From: Pegoplata infirma | Taxonomy: Eukaryota > Arthropoda > Insecta > Diptera > Anthomyiidae | Length of the DNA: 64,000 nt | Reading direction: 5' to 3' | Assembly (NCBI GenBank): GCA_963921195.1 | Contig: OY992538.1 | Coordinates: 81,554,093-81,618,092, forward strand | Shown: positions 21,904-34,000 of the stretch, one piece after another | Position numbering within the stretch: the first letter of the stretch is position 1 | Layout of the letters: every line of letters begins with the position of its first letter | Translations under genes and position numbers: made by a program | Notes under the pieces: generated by a model | The model's database searches: none | Told to the model about the DNA's origin: nothing | What the model saw: only the letters and a program-made list of their open reading frames with translations

Positions 21904-22473
21904 AAAATACGTATTTCGACTCAAATTCATGTCCGAATTTTTTGACCAAATCCGGCTCAAAAATTCGGAAATTTTGCGTGCTATATGAAAATTTTTCTTC
22001 ATTGTTTTTTTTTTTTTTGAAAATATCAATTTTTGGTTTTGGATGCAAGTGAACGTTGTTTCAAGAAAAATAAAAATTTTTAAGCAGAATATACTATCAA
22101 GAGCAACTATTACGTACGCTAATCAAAACTGATTTTTTTTTTTAATTGTTAGAGTAAGACCCTAACCAGCCTAAAATGTTTTTTTCATGGTCACTTTTGG
22201 AACTGAAATACTTGTCTGACCAAAATGAAACTTTTTGTCATTAATAAGCTAATCGAGCTTAATTATAATAAAAATAAAAAAATAAAAATATATATTTTTT
22301 TTTTCATTGTGTGAATTTTTTTTTAGTCCCAATGTTTAGAGCCCGGTAGCGTCGCCTAAACCTTAATGGAAAATTCTGAAAAAATCACGTGTTATTTCTC
22401 ATGGTGCTTAATATATTATCCGGGTGGCCCATACAAAAATCCAACTTTTGTTTTTATGAACCACCCTAGTGTA

Positions 22474-22616
22474 AATGTTTTATACCCTCCACTTGGAGAT
22501 AGAGGCTATAAGTTTGTCACTCCGTTTGCAACACTTCAAAATATCGGTCTAGAACACCATAAAGTAATTGTATTCATCAGGCCCTCTTTAAGGTAAGGCG
22601 GGTCCCTTGGGCACAC
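22474..22616 (+). repeat. Fragment of the dispersed repeat
   Basis: TATACCCTCCACTTGGAGATAG, TTTGTCACTCCGTTTGCAAC and ATATCGGTCTAGAAC parallel the 5' part of the repeat at 57924. It breaks off near 22580-22616. Confidence 0.6.
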
Positions 22617-22749
22617 ACGAATTTGGGGCCCAGCTGACAAAAAAAAAATATTCAAATTAAATTCATGTTATTTCCTGTTTTAAGAAAAACAAACTAAAAA
22701 AATATTTTGAGTAAAAATTTTCTAGATTGATGTAATTTTTCTTTACTAA

Positions 22750-22788
22750 TTAAAACCATGATATTCTACACGAATATCATGGTTTTAA
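22750..22788. repeat. Perfect 17-bp stem hairpin
   Basis: TTAAAACCATGATATTC at 22750-22766 pairs perfectly with 22772-22788 across the 5-base loop TACAC. There is no poly-T or other terminator context, and the function is unknown. Confidence 0.9.
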
Positions 22789-22829
22789 ATTAATTTTGAA
22801 CTTGGAACTTGGTTCTTAGAATCTCCATA

Positions 22830-23250
22830 CTTTTGCGGGTCCTCTTCACATGTGTGGACCCTAATGGGACCTAACTTTGGATCCAAAAAAGTTAGCATTC
22901 CCGAAAATTTTAAAATGCTCATATCTCGGTAAATATTGCCGACACAACAAAAAGTCCAAAAGCATTTTTGTAGCTCATAGCACGTAGAACAAGACCGCAA
23001 AATAATCAAAAGCTCTCCGAGTAATATTTTTGCAGTTATCGAGTTTTGTAATTCTCAAAACCCCTGTGGTCCCCTAAAATCACGTATCTCAAAAACTAAG
23101 CAAGGTAGAGCGAAACGGACACAAATTTTGGATCAAAAACTATGACGATTTTAAAGGAACCCAACTAGGTCTAGGCCCATCGGGGTCTGGACCTATCGGG
23201 TCCGAACCCAATTGGGTTCTCAGATGTGTATGAACTAAGTTAAAAAAAAA
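22830..23250. repeat. Copy 2 of the 7125-8579 repeat family
   Basis: ATATCTCGGTAAATATTGCC, AAAAGTCCAAAAGCATTTTTG and CTAAGCAAGGTAGAGCGAAAC match 8070-8290 in order. The right side again has a long A-run and TTTAGTTAACTAA. Confidence 0.7.
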
Positions 23251-23389
23251 AAAAAAAATTTAGTTAACTAATTATTGGCAAAACATTTTTGCTAACTTTA
23301 GCAAAAAAATTGTGGGTTCAAAATCAGCAAATTTTCTTGTAGGTTTACAAGCTTTTTTTGCTAACATTACAGTTTTTTTTTGAGAGTAG

Positions 23390-24051
23390 GAAATTGCCTC
23401 AAAAAATTTTAAAAAGCATTAAAGTCTTTAATTTTTCTTTCAATGGAATAGTTTTTTAAATACTAAAAATGTTGATGTAGGAAGATCGTTTCGGTATCTT
23501 AGAACTTTTCTGTAGAAAAATAAAATAAAAAAAGATTTCAGTACTTAAGAAGTAGTTTTCTATGGGGAAAAGTCACTAAATTTAAAAATTTTCTATATGA
23601 AATTGTATCAGAATTTAAAAATTTTTGAATAAATTTCAAAAGCTTTTCTTTATTGTAATGCCTCAGAACCTCAGAGTTTTTCTATTAGGATAATGTCTCA
23701 GAATCATAAATTTTCTTTTTAAGCAAATGCCTCAGAAAAATTTCAAAATCAGAATACTTTTTATGTTTATGCATATCTCAAACCTGACTTATTTTCTATT
23801 AGGAAATTGTGTCAGACAGAATCTGGGTCTTTTGCTGTCAGAAAAATGCTTTAGAACCTGAAAATTTATTAAAGAGACATTTTTCGAAATATCAAACATT
23901 TCTTAATAATAAACAAGAGTTGAACAGTAAAAATCCTAAACTAATGATTTAAATGCTACTTGGAGTTTCCTGCAAAAAAAAATTTGTTGAGTAAAAAAAA
24001 AAAAATTCCCCCCCCCCCCCCCACCAAACCCAAGAGCTGGATCCGCGCCTG
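23390..24051. mobile_element. hAT-like fragment with degenerate 35-bp repeats
   Basis: The right end reads CTGGATCCGCGCCTG after a C-run (24008-24022), close in form to the CAGTGGCGGGTACAGC ends at 24411 and 39208. The interior repeats phrases such as CCTCAGAGTTTTTCTATTAG and TGTCTCAGAATCATAAATTT, heavily diverged relatives of the 35-bp minisatellite. No left end or target duplication was identified. Confidence 0.45.
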
Positions 24052-24410
24052 GTAACGGTATTATAAGGGTAACGGTAACCAACCATGGTTTTTATGGATT
24101 CCTCCAAGTCGAATTAAACTTTTTACTTGCTTCGGTAGGTGGAGGTAGTAATGTACTTAACATCAATTTTTGTAAGTTTTGAAGTATTTACAAAAATCTG
24201 TTACGAGTTTAACTTTGTAAATATGTAGGTACTTAAGTAACCACAAGTACTTTCGATTGTTTACTGGACCATGCGGTTTTCTCTTAAAATATCATACACT
24301 ACTTCATATATAACGAGCTACTCGAAATATATACGAGGGTTGTTTGGTAATTAAAATTTTTTTTAAATAGTTTTTTATACCCTCCACTCTAGTGATAGAG
24401 GGTATATATC

Positions 24411-26340
24411 CAGTGGCGGGTACAGCTTTTGGGTTTGGGGGGGGGAATTTTTTTTTTTTTTTGCTTCCAAAAAAAAAAATCATAAATTCACCTTTGTCGG
24501 ACGAGCAAAAACAGGGATCCGTTTTTTTTTTTTTTTTTTTTTTGCAAAACAATCTACAATTTATTTATTTTGTGTTTCACGATCATATTTCGTTTTGATA
24601 ATTTTTTTTTTAATTTGTTTTAAAAGAAAATTGTACATTTTCGTATATAAAGAAAAAGTCTCAGTTCTTACACATTTGACGTATAGAAAAGTCGAAATCT
24701 GTGAATTTTTCAACAGAAGAAATTATTCCTACATAGAAAATATCAGATGTTGAGACATTTTTCGTGAAGAAATTATTTTTTATAGTGCAAATAACTCAGA
24801 ATCTAAGACTCCTTACTTCCGAAAAATGTCTTTTTTCGTACAGAAAAATTTTCAGATTCTAAGAACTTTTTCCACAGAAAAAGTCTCAGATTCCGAGACC
24901 AATGAGACTAAAGTCTCATATTTTAAAACATTTTTGAGATATTTTTTCTAGAAAAGGTCTAAGATTATTATATTTTTTTTCGTACAGAACAATTTTTAGA
25001 TTCTAAGAATTTTTCCAGAGAAAAAGTCTCAGATTCTGAGATTTTTTACTATAGAAAAAGTCTTATATTTTAAAACATTTTTGAGATAATTATTATGTAT
25101 GTTTTTTAAGGCCTTGAGCTTAATTATTCGTTTACTTATTGAACATTTTTGAGATATTTTTGCTATAGACAAGGTCTCAGATTATTATATTTATTTCGTA
25201 TTGAAAAAATTTTAGATTCTGAGACCTATTTTTCTTTAAAAAAGTCTCAGATTTTTAGACCTTTTTCCTGTAGAAAAAGTCTCAGATTCTAAGACCCTTT
25301 TTCTAAGAAATTTCTCACATTCTCAGACCTTTTTCCTATAGAAAAAGTCTGATATTCTTAGACCGTTTTTTTTTTTTTTGTAGAAAAAGTCTCAGATTCG
25401 TATATCTTTTTCCTATAAAAAAGTTTCAGATTCTGAGACCATATTCCTAAAGAAAAGTCTCTGATTGTCAGACCTTTTTTTATAGAATAAGTCTAAAATT
25501 CTGGCACTTTTTTTCACCAAAGAAAAAGTCTAAGTTTCTGCGAAATTCTGAGACCTTTTTCCTTAAAAATATCTTAAATTCAGAGATTCTGAGACCGTTT
25601 AACTATAGAAAATGTCTTTGATTCTAAGACCGTTCTCCTATCAAAAAGTCTCAGATTTTGTGACCTTTTTCCTATAATAAGTCTCAAATTTTTAGAACTT
25701 TTTCCCATATTTTTTTTAAACTCTGAGACCTTTTTCCTTAACAAAAAGTCTTAGGTTCCAAGACTTTTAGAATTTTTGAATTCTTCTAAAAAAATCCGAA
25801 AAATTAAATGTTTGGCGATGTTAAAAGTTTTAGAGTTTTGTACCTTTTTCTATAAAAAAAGTCTCAAATTCTGTGACCTTTATATTATTATATAGGAATA
25901 AGTCTCAAATTCCAAGACTTTTTTCTATGGAAAAAGTCTCAGATTTTTCACAAAGAAAAATTGTTCACTCCTCAAACATTTTCTATTATGTATTTTTGTA
26001 GAATTCCCAAATCCAAAATAAAAATTATAAGTACTAATAACGCATAAGTCACATTTTTCATAAAATTCATAATAAAATTGACAGATATTTTTCCTTAGAA
26101 AATTTTCAGATATTCCTTATGAAAATTTTCAGATTTTTTTCTTTTAAAAATTTTCGGATTTCGAGATTTTTTCCTTCGGAAAATTTTTTTAAAAATTTTC
26201 TTCTTCCTTCTTTCCTTTTTTTTTCTTTTTCTTTTTTTTTCTTTTTTTTCTTTTTTTTTTCTTTTTTTTTTCTTTTTTCCTCTTTTTTCCTCTTTTTTTT
26301 TCTTTTTGAAATTTGGTCTGGGGGGGGAAATTTCCCCTTT
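24411..26340. mobile_element. hAT-like element carrying degenerate 35-bp repeats, copy 1
   Basis: It starts CAGTGGCGGGTACAGC plus a G-run, inside a TATACCCTCCACT dispersed-repeat fragment. The interior (24640-25960) is a chain of degenerate GTCTCAGATTCTGAGACCTTT / CTATAGAAAAA units, followed by a polypyrimidine tract and TTTGGTCTGGGGGGGGAAAT. The order is the inverse of 37191-39208, so the two are copies of one family. The right terminus is missing. Frames in the homopurine/homopyrimidine parts are not genes. Confidence 0.7.
26205..26315. repeat. Polypyrimidine tract (T/C only)
   Basis: About 110 bases of TTTTTCTTTTTTTTCC-type sequence without purines except near the edges. The complementary tract is at 37247-37330 in the sister element. 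Such mirror-like tracts can in principle form triplex DNA. Confidence 0.8.
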
Positions 26341-26351
26341 TAAATAGTTTT

Positions 26352-27990
26352 ATATTTCCTAATGACAAAAAAATTGTGTCATTAAAAAAATGCATTTCAA
26401 ATGCAATTTCAAATGCAATTTTTTAGTGCATTTTCGTCAACTTTTACCTCTTTTGAATTTTTTTTATTTAACATATTGTGAAAGTATGACATTTTTACAA
26501 AAAAATCAATCATCATTTTAATAGGACACAAAAGTCACCTATTTTTAATATTTATACCCTACACCACACTGTGGTACAGGGTATAATGAGTTTGTGCTGA
26601 TGTTTGTAACTACCCGAAATATTGGTCCTAGACCCACTTTTAAGTATACCGATCGGCTTAGAATCACTTTTTTAATCGATTTAGCGATGTCCGTCCGTCC
26701 GTCCGTCTGTCCGTCCGTCTGTCCATGTAAACGGTGTAAACACGATACAGGTCGCAATTCTTAATCAATTGACTTGAAATTTGAAACTTAAGCCTCTTTT
26801 GGCCCAAGGACGAAGCCTATTGAAATTGGACCTAGCCCCCATACAAAGGTCCTCTTTAGTTTTGGCTCAAATGACTCTAATAGACGCATTTTAACGGGTA
26901 TCTATTCGAAATTTGGCAGGTAATCATGTTTTATCAACACAAATCACCATTTCAAATTTTAAAGAAATCGAACCAGTTCTTATTGTAGCCCCCATACAAA
27001 CCACCTTCCCGATTTTCACATAAATCTCTCAAATTTCATGAAAATAGAAAATATTTAATTAAAATTCTGTTTATGTATGTTAAACGCGTACTTTAATAAC
27101 CTTATCAAATGTGATTATCATCGGACCATTTTTGGACTTAGGTCCCATGTGGAAATTTCGCCCGATATTCAGTTGAAGTGATTTATTGTCAACAAAAAGA
27201 AGCCTATTCCACTCAAATTTGATTAGTGAGTGCTTTTTACACTTATTAAAGATTTGACAAAATATAGATCTAATCAGTCCATGTTTGAACTTGGGACCCA
27301 TTTTCCGGGAAACTCTGGTGTAGGGTATTTTATGGTCGGTCTTGACCGACTATAATTTTCTTACTTGTTTTTTTTTAATTATGCCCATATAAAAAAAAAA
27401 CATTTTTTTTTAATTTTGTTAATAAATGATTTTAGGATTTTCAAATTGTTTATCGATGTACTTTGAAGATCTATAACTCCTTAAGTAAATATCGGATTTT
27501 GATAATTAAAATTGAAATTAAAAGCTAAAATCCTCTACTTTAAACGAAAAAGTTAAAAAAATTGTGGCAATAAAAGAGTCAATTTTTAATGCACTCAAAA
27601 ATTTCATTTGCATTTAAAATAATTTTTTGTATTGAGAAATTTTTTGAACTTTTCCGTTTAAAGTAGAGGATTTAAGATTTTAGAATTTTGAAAAACAAAA
27701 AAAAATCTATCTTTTTTTTTATTTTTATATGGAAAAAAATTATCAAAATTTTTAAAAAAAATATTAAAAATAAAAGACCTTTGTGTCTCATTAAAATGAT
27801 GACTGATTTTTTCTCTTAAAATGGCTAATTTAAATAATATGCACTCAAAAAATGCATTTGCATATTTTTTAATTTTTTTTTAACTTTTACGTTTAAAGAA
27901 GAGGACTTAAGCTTTCAATTTCAATTTTGATTATAAAAATCCGATATTTACTTACTTAAGTTAGCTCTTCAAACTACACCACTTTTTATT
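26352..27990. repeat. Foldback repeat interrupted by a dispersed repeat
   Basis: The inner arms 27470-27580 and 27885-27975 are imperfect inverses: ATCGGATTTTGATAATTAAAA / TGATTATAAAAATCCGATATT, with AAAGTAGAGGA-type blocks. An outer pair, AATCATCATTTTAATAGGACAC (about 26507-26528) and TGTCTCATTAAAATGATGACT (27783-27804), is inverted too. The 26552-27357 dispersed repeat separates the outer pair from the core. Confidence 0.6.
26552..27357 (+). repeat. Fly-type dispersed repeat, long copy
   Basis: It opens TATACCCTACACCACACTGTG, passes through GATGTCCGTCCGTCCGTCC at 26690-26725, and closes with GGTGTAGGGTATTTTATGG, TCGGTCTTGACCGACTATAA and TTTCTTACTTGTTTTT. The interior repeats AGCCCCCATACAAA twice (26834 and 26988). 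No intact frame. Family name not known to me. Confidence 0.75.
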
Positions 27991-27999
27991 TTTTTGTGG

Positions 28000-28470
28000 A
28001 TCTTTAAAAAATTTAAATCGCGAATTTTTGGAATTTAATTAAACTGTAAATGGGAATGTCTAAATGGCTCCTTAGAGTATCTGCCTTCATAATAAAAAAA
28101 ATCTGAAGACCAAAGTCCAGATTTTTGTTTTTTAGCGCGCTCTAGCGGCGGTTTAGAGCAAAATAAATATCAAATATGGATTCCCCGTACCCAAAAATAC
28201 CGGGTGCACCTCTTAATACAAAATAAAAGCAACATTTATTAGTAAAACAATATACTCAAAATAATAAGCCCAGTTAAAAAAGTCGTATATCGTGCGAAAC
28301 TATTTTTGAAAATTTGGGGGGGCCAAAACTGATTTTTGAGACATGGTTTGTTTGGCATTTTTTCTTAGAATTTTATGCAGAATCCGAATATGCTAGACGA
28401 TTTTGTCGATAAAAAATTACTCCGCCCTAGTGTCCACGCATATGAAGGGGAACGACGGGTCTATGAAGAA
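28000..28470. other. No recognisable feature
   Basis: AT-rich sequence with no open frame, tandem repeat or inverted repeat that I could see. Confidence 0.45.
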
Positions 28471-28890
28471 CCAAAAATGGCCTCTGTATTGCTCTATCGG
28501 GCTTAGTTTTCGAGATATCGCCATTTTAAGTTTTTTGAAATAATATTTTTTTTAAGTTTTAAAAAATTTACTAAACCTTAGGAAAAAACTTAGGAAAAAA
28601 CTTTCTCACTTTTAAGAAGATAAATATGATGAACTAATTGTCAGTAAATTATTTCATAAAACTTAAGAAGAAGAAAAAAAAGAGATTTTTTATTAATTTA
28701 GGGAAATTTTTAAGAACTTTTACCATGTATTAAGGAATTTCGTTTCAGGAAAATTATGAATTATTTATCAGTACATGAACTAAAGTAATCTTACAGTTTA
28801 AAAAATGTCCAAACTTAAATTTTACTAAATTGTGGGAATTTATGAACAATTTTTAAGGAAATTATGTCCCAAAATTTAGTATTTTTAATA
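28470..28890 (-). repeat. Copy 3 of the 7125-8579 repeat family (inverted)
   Basis: GCTTAGTTTTCGAGATATCG near 28500 is the inverse of CGATATCTCGAAAACTAAG near 7911. The downstream part (AACTTAGGAAAAAACTTTC and AAGGAAATTATGTCCCAAAAT) is inverted again at about 30715-30870. The 28740-30870 interval is thus flanked by inverted ~140-bp arms. Confidence 0.6.
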
Positions 28891-29084
28891 TTTACCGGCC
28901 TATTATGACAGTAATGACTGGTTGTGACTATCATAAGCCAATTTTAAAACTTCATATTGCCTGTGTTTGTTGTAAACACAATTATAAAAGTCTCAAAATT
29001 CAAAATTATTTGTCAATTTAAAGACCGTCTGGAAAGCAGGACTGTTTTTTTTTTAATTTTCAAACAAAGTAAGTGTAAGTAGTT

Positions 29085-29466
29085 TTTACTACAAGTAGTA
29101 GTAGTAAAAACTACTTACATTTGTAGTCAAAACAACTAACATAAAATAATCAATATATAATTTTTTTTTCAAAAAATGATTCAGAAAAAAAATTTAAGAA
29201 AATTTTTTAAAAAAAGTTGTGACAAATAAAGAAAACTAAAATTTTTTTTTATTTTTTGGGAAAAACCTTAGAAAATTTTTCAGAGATAAAAAAAAAATTT
29301 TTAACCACTTTAAATAACTGTTACTACATTACAGTACTTTTTTGTTAGTTGTTCAAAAAAGGACTTAAAATAACTAACAGAAATAGTTGTTTGATATTTT
29401 TTATACAAAAACAACTGACTTTGTAGTTGAAAACAACTTACTACTGTAAAATATACATTTTTTTTT
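29085..29466 (-). mobile_element. Truncated GTAGTTTTTACTAC-type MITE
   Basis: Inverse partial copy of 30115-30687. It shares GTAAGTAGTTTTTACTAC, AACAACTAACA, GTACTGTAATGTAGTAACAG and TATCAAACAACTATTTCTG (on the minus strand), but its outer terminus with the CATGTAGTAACTTACATAA end is absent. Confidence 0.7.
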
Positions 29467-30114
29467 TAACTGTACGTTCAATAATTCTAAAACAATCTAC
29501 GTACAAACAAATGTTTTAATGTGTATGTAGTTTGTATGTTTGTTTTATAGCAGCAAGTCTATTTGATTTTTTGCTAGTTTTATTTTTGGGATCCAAAAGT
29601 TTTTCATCTCTAATCCTTTGTGTTAGTTTATGTACATTACAGTTGGCGGAAATTAAAAAAAAAAATGCAAAAAAAATCGAAATAGTCAGGAAAATCAATA
29701 GAGTTTGGATTTTAACATTTTTGAGTGAACTATTTTTTTTTTGGTATACCCCTCTAATGTTCGTAGAAGTAAGAGGCCAGTGCCATCAGCTATTGTATTA
29801 AATATTTGAAGCATCAGCAAGCAACTTTAAAAATGGACTACGGCAATAGCAACTACTAATGCTTACAAAACAACTACAGCAGAAAAACAAAATTTTATGG
29901 TTGATTAAAGCTGTTGGCTATAAATCTATACTATTTTGTTTTAAACTTTGAAGCTTATAGAAAAACTACTTAAGTAAAAGTTTGATAGAAAAAAAAATAT
30001 TTTTTAAATGGCAGTTTTTCCATTTTTTAAAATACAATGACAAGTAAAGATAAAAAAATTAACATTTTGGATTTAAAATAGACTTTGGAAAAGTTCTCTA
30101 AAAAATTTTTCATT
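29467..30114. other. AT-rich sequence without a clear gene
   Basis: Open frames of 60 and 89 residues run on opposite strands over the same interval (29516-29801). Neither shows a recognisable motif, so I treat both as chance. Confidence 0.4.
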
Positions 30115-30687
30115 CACTCAGAAAATTATGTAAGTTACTACATGTTAGTTGTTTGTATATTTTACAGTAGTTAATGGTTTTCAACTACAAAGTCAGTTGT
30201 TTTTGTATGAAAAATATCAAACAACTATTTCTGTTAGTTATTTTAAGTCGTTTTTTTGAACAACTAACAAAAAAGTACTGTAATGTAGTAACAGTTATTT
30301 AAAGTAGTTAATTATATTTTTTTATCTCTGAAAAATTTTCAGTTTTTTTTTAAAAAAAAAAAAAAAAAAAAATTTCGTATTTTTTTTATTTTTCACAACT
30401 TAAAAAAAAAAAAAAACTTGGAAAAATTTTGGTCTTCAATTTTTTTTCCGAAAAATTTTTTGAAAAAAAAAAAATTATATTGATCATTTTATTTTTACTA
30501 CATTTTAGTTGTTTTGACTACAAATGTAAGTAGTTTTTACTACATAAGTCAGTTGTTTTTTGTCAGTTAAAATAACTAACATTGTTAGTTGATTTAACTG
30601 AAAAAGTAGTTGACCCCAAAATAACTTACAAAGTAGTTATTTTAACTGACATTTTCAGTTGATTTTACTAACATAATTTTTTAAGTG
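30115..30687 (+). mobile_element. MITE with CACT(C/A)AG..AAGTG ends, copy A
   Basis: It begins CACTCAGAAAATTATGTAAG and ends TAACATAATTTTTTAAGTG, inverted termini of ~18 bp. The interior is built of short palindromic GTAGT/ACTAC, GTTAGT/ACTAAC and CAACT motifs. The sister copy at 40214-40779 is almost identical, which shows where the ends lie. No target duplication was recognised. Confidence 0.85.
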
Positions 30688-31059
30688 TTGCACAAACACA
30701 AAAAAAGACCGAACTAAATTTTGGGACACAATTTCCTTAAAAATAGTACACAAAATTTCCAACAATTTAGATAAGTTTAACAAGAAGTTTGGAAATTTTC
30801 TAAAATGTAAGGAAAAAACATTAGTTCATGTACTGCTAAATAGTTCATAGTTTTCCTTAGGAAAACCCCAAATTTGTTCAACATTTTTCAAATTAAATTT
30901 GAATGTTACCATTTTTGGCCTTAAAATAATTTTAAAAATACTCTTGATATACGATTCGAAGAATTTAAAACAATATTTCAGATGCTGAGAATTTTTTAAT
31001 GCAATACGTATTTCAGATCACCTATCGAAAAAAAATTTTCAGATCATGTCAATTCTTTC

Positions 31060-34000
31060 TAAAGAAAAAATGTCTCAGATTCTGAGAATTTTTCTATAGA
31101 AAAAATTTCTCAGATTCTGAGAATTTTTCTATAGAAAAAATTTCTCAGATTCTGAGAATTTTTCTACAGAAAAAATGTCTCAGATTCTGAGAATTTTTCT
31201 ATAGAAAAAATGTCTCAGATTCTGAGAATTTTTCTATAGAAAAAATGTCTCAGATTCTGAGAATTTTTCTATAGAAAAAATGTCTCAGATTCTGAGAATT
31301 TTTCTATAGAAAAAATGTCTCAGATTCTTAGAATTTTTCTATAGAAAAAATGTCTCAGATTCTGAAAATTTTTCTATAGAAAAAATGTCTCAGATTCAGA
31401 GAATTTTTCTATAGAAAAAATGTCTCAGATTCTGAGAATTTTTCTATAGAAAAAATGTCTCAGATTCTGAGAATTTTTCTATAGAAAAAATGTCTCAGAT
31501 TCTGAGAATTTTTCTATAGAAAAAATGTCTCAGATTCTGAGAATTTTTCTATAGAAAAAATGTCTCAGATTCTGAGAATTTTTCTATAGAAAAAATGTCT
31601 CAGATTCTGAGAATTTTTCTATAGAAAAAATGTCTCAGATTCTGAGAATTTTTCTATAGAAAAAATGTCTCAGATTCTGAAAATTTTTCTATAGAAAAAT
31701 GTCTCAGATTCTGAGAATTTTTCTATAGAAAAAATGTCTCAGATTCAAAGAATTTTTCTATAGAAAAAATGTCTCAGATTCAAAGAATTTTTCTATAGAA
31801 AAAATGTCTCAGATTCAAAGAATTTTTCTATAAAAAATTTTTCAGATTCAGAGAATTTTTCTATAGAAAAAATGTCTCAAACTCTAAGAATTTTTCTATA
31901 GAAAAAATGTCTTAGATTATTAGAATTTTTCTATAGAAAAAATGTTTCAGATTCTGAGAATTTTTCTATAGAAAAAATGTCTCAGATTCTAAAAATTTTT
32001 CTATAGAAAAAATGTCTCAGATTCTGAGAATTTTTCTATAGAAAAAATGTCTCAGATTCTGAGAATTTTTCTATAGAAAAAATGTCTCAGATTCTGAGAA
32101 TTTTTCTATAGAAAAAATGTCTCAGATTCTGAGAATTTTTCTATAGAAAAAATGTCTCAGATTCTGAGAATTTTCTATAGAAAAAATTTCTCAAATTCTA
32201 AGAATTTTTCTATAAAAAAAATCTCTCAGATTCTGAGAATTTTTCTAGAGAAATAATGTCTCATATTCTGAGAATTTTTCTATAGAAAAAATGTCTTAGA
32301 TTCTGAGAATTTTTCTATAGAAAAAATGTATCGGATTCTGAGAATTTTTCCACAGAAAAAATGTCTCAGATTCTGAGAATTTTTCTATAGAAAAAATGTC
32401 TCAGATTCTAAGAAATTTTCTATAGAAAAAATGTCTCAGATTCTGAAAATTTTTCTATAGAAAAAATGTCTCAGATTCTGAGAATTTTTCTATAGAAAAA
32501 ATGTCTCAGATTTTGATAATTTTTCTATAGAAAAAATGTCTCAGATTCTGAGAATTTTTCTGTAGAAAAAATTTTTAAGATTCTAAGAATTTTTCTATAG
32601 AAAAAATGTCTCAGATTCTGAAAATTTTTCTACAGAAAAAATGTCTCAGATTCTGAAAAATTTTCTATGGGAAAAATGTCTCAGCTTCTGAGAATTTTTC
32701 TATAGAAAAAATATCTCAGATTCTGACAATTTTTCTATAGAAAAAATGTCTCAGATTTAGAGAATTTTTCTATAGAAAAAATGTCTCAGATTCTCAGAAA
32801 TTTTCTATAGAAAAAATGTCTCAGATTCTGAGAATTTTTCTAGAGAAAAAATTTCTCAAATTCTAAGAATTTTTCTATAGAAAAAATTTCTCAGATTCTG
32901 AGAATTTTTCTAGAGAAAACATGTCTCATATTCTGAGAATTTTTCTATAGAAAAAATGTCTCAGATTCTGAGAATTTTTCTATAGAAAAAATTTCTCAAA
33001 TTCTAAGAATTTTTCTATAAAAAAAAATCTCTCAGATTCTGAGAATTTTTCTAGAGAAATAATGTCTCATATTCTGAGAATTTTTCTATAAAAAAAATGT
33101 CTCAGATTTTGAGAATTTTTCTATAGAAAAAATGTCTCAGATTTTGAGAATTTTTCTATAGAAAAAATGTCTCAGATTCTAAGAATTTTTCTATAGAAAA
33201 AATGTCTCAGATTCTGAAAATTTTTCTACAGAAAAAATGTCTCAGATTCTGAAAATTTTTCTATGGAAAAAATGTCTCAGCTTCTGAGAATTTTTCTATA
33301 GAAAAAATGTCTCAGATTCTGAGAATTTTTCTATAGAAAAAATGTCTCAGATTTTGAGAATTTTTCTATAGAAAAAATGTCTCAGATTCTCAGAAATTTT
33401 CTATAGAAAAAATTTCTCAGATTCTAAGAATTTTTCTAGAGAAAAAATTTCTCAAATTCTAAGAATTTTTCTATAGAAAAAATTTCTCAGATTCTGAGAA
33501 TTTTTCTAGAGAAAACATGTCTCATATTGTGAGAATTTTTCTATAGAAAAAATGTCTCAGATTCTGAGAATTTTTCTATAGAAAAAATTTCTCAAATTCT
33601 AAGAATTTTTCTATAAAAAAATCTCTTAGATTCTGAGAATTTTTCTAGAGAAATAATGTCTCATATTCTCAGAATTTTTCTATAGAAAAAATGTCTCAGA
33701 TTTTGAGAATTTTTCTATAGAAAAAATGTCTCAGATTCTCAGAAATTTTCTATAGAAAAAGATTCTCAGAATTTTTCTAGAGAAAAAATTTCTCAAATTC
33801 TAAGAACTTTTCTATAGAAAAAATTTCTAAAATTCTGAGAATTTTTCTAGAGAATATTCTGAGAATTTTTCTATAAAAAAAATGTCTCAGATTCTGAGAA
33901 TTTTTCTAGAGAAAAAATGTCTCATATTCTGAGAATTTTTCTATAGAAAAAATGTCTCAAATTCTAAGAATTTTTCTATAAAAAAAATCTCTCAGATTCT

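Noticed and set aside
21317..22029. Open frames of 101 and 81 residues near the dispersed repeat
   Set aside because: They overlap the repeat and homopolymer runs on opposite strands and lack motifs.
26119..26395. Phe/Ser-rich and Lys-rich open frames (also 37086-37389)
   Set aside because: They are translations of a polypyrimidine/polypurine tract.
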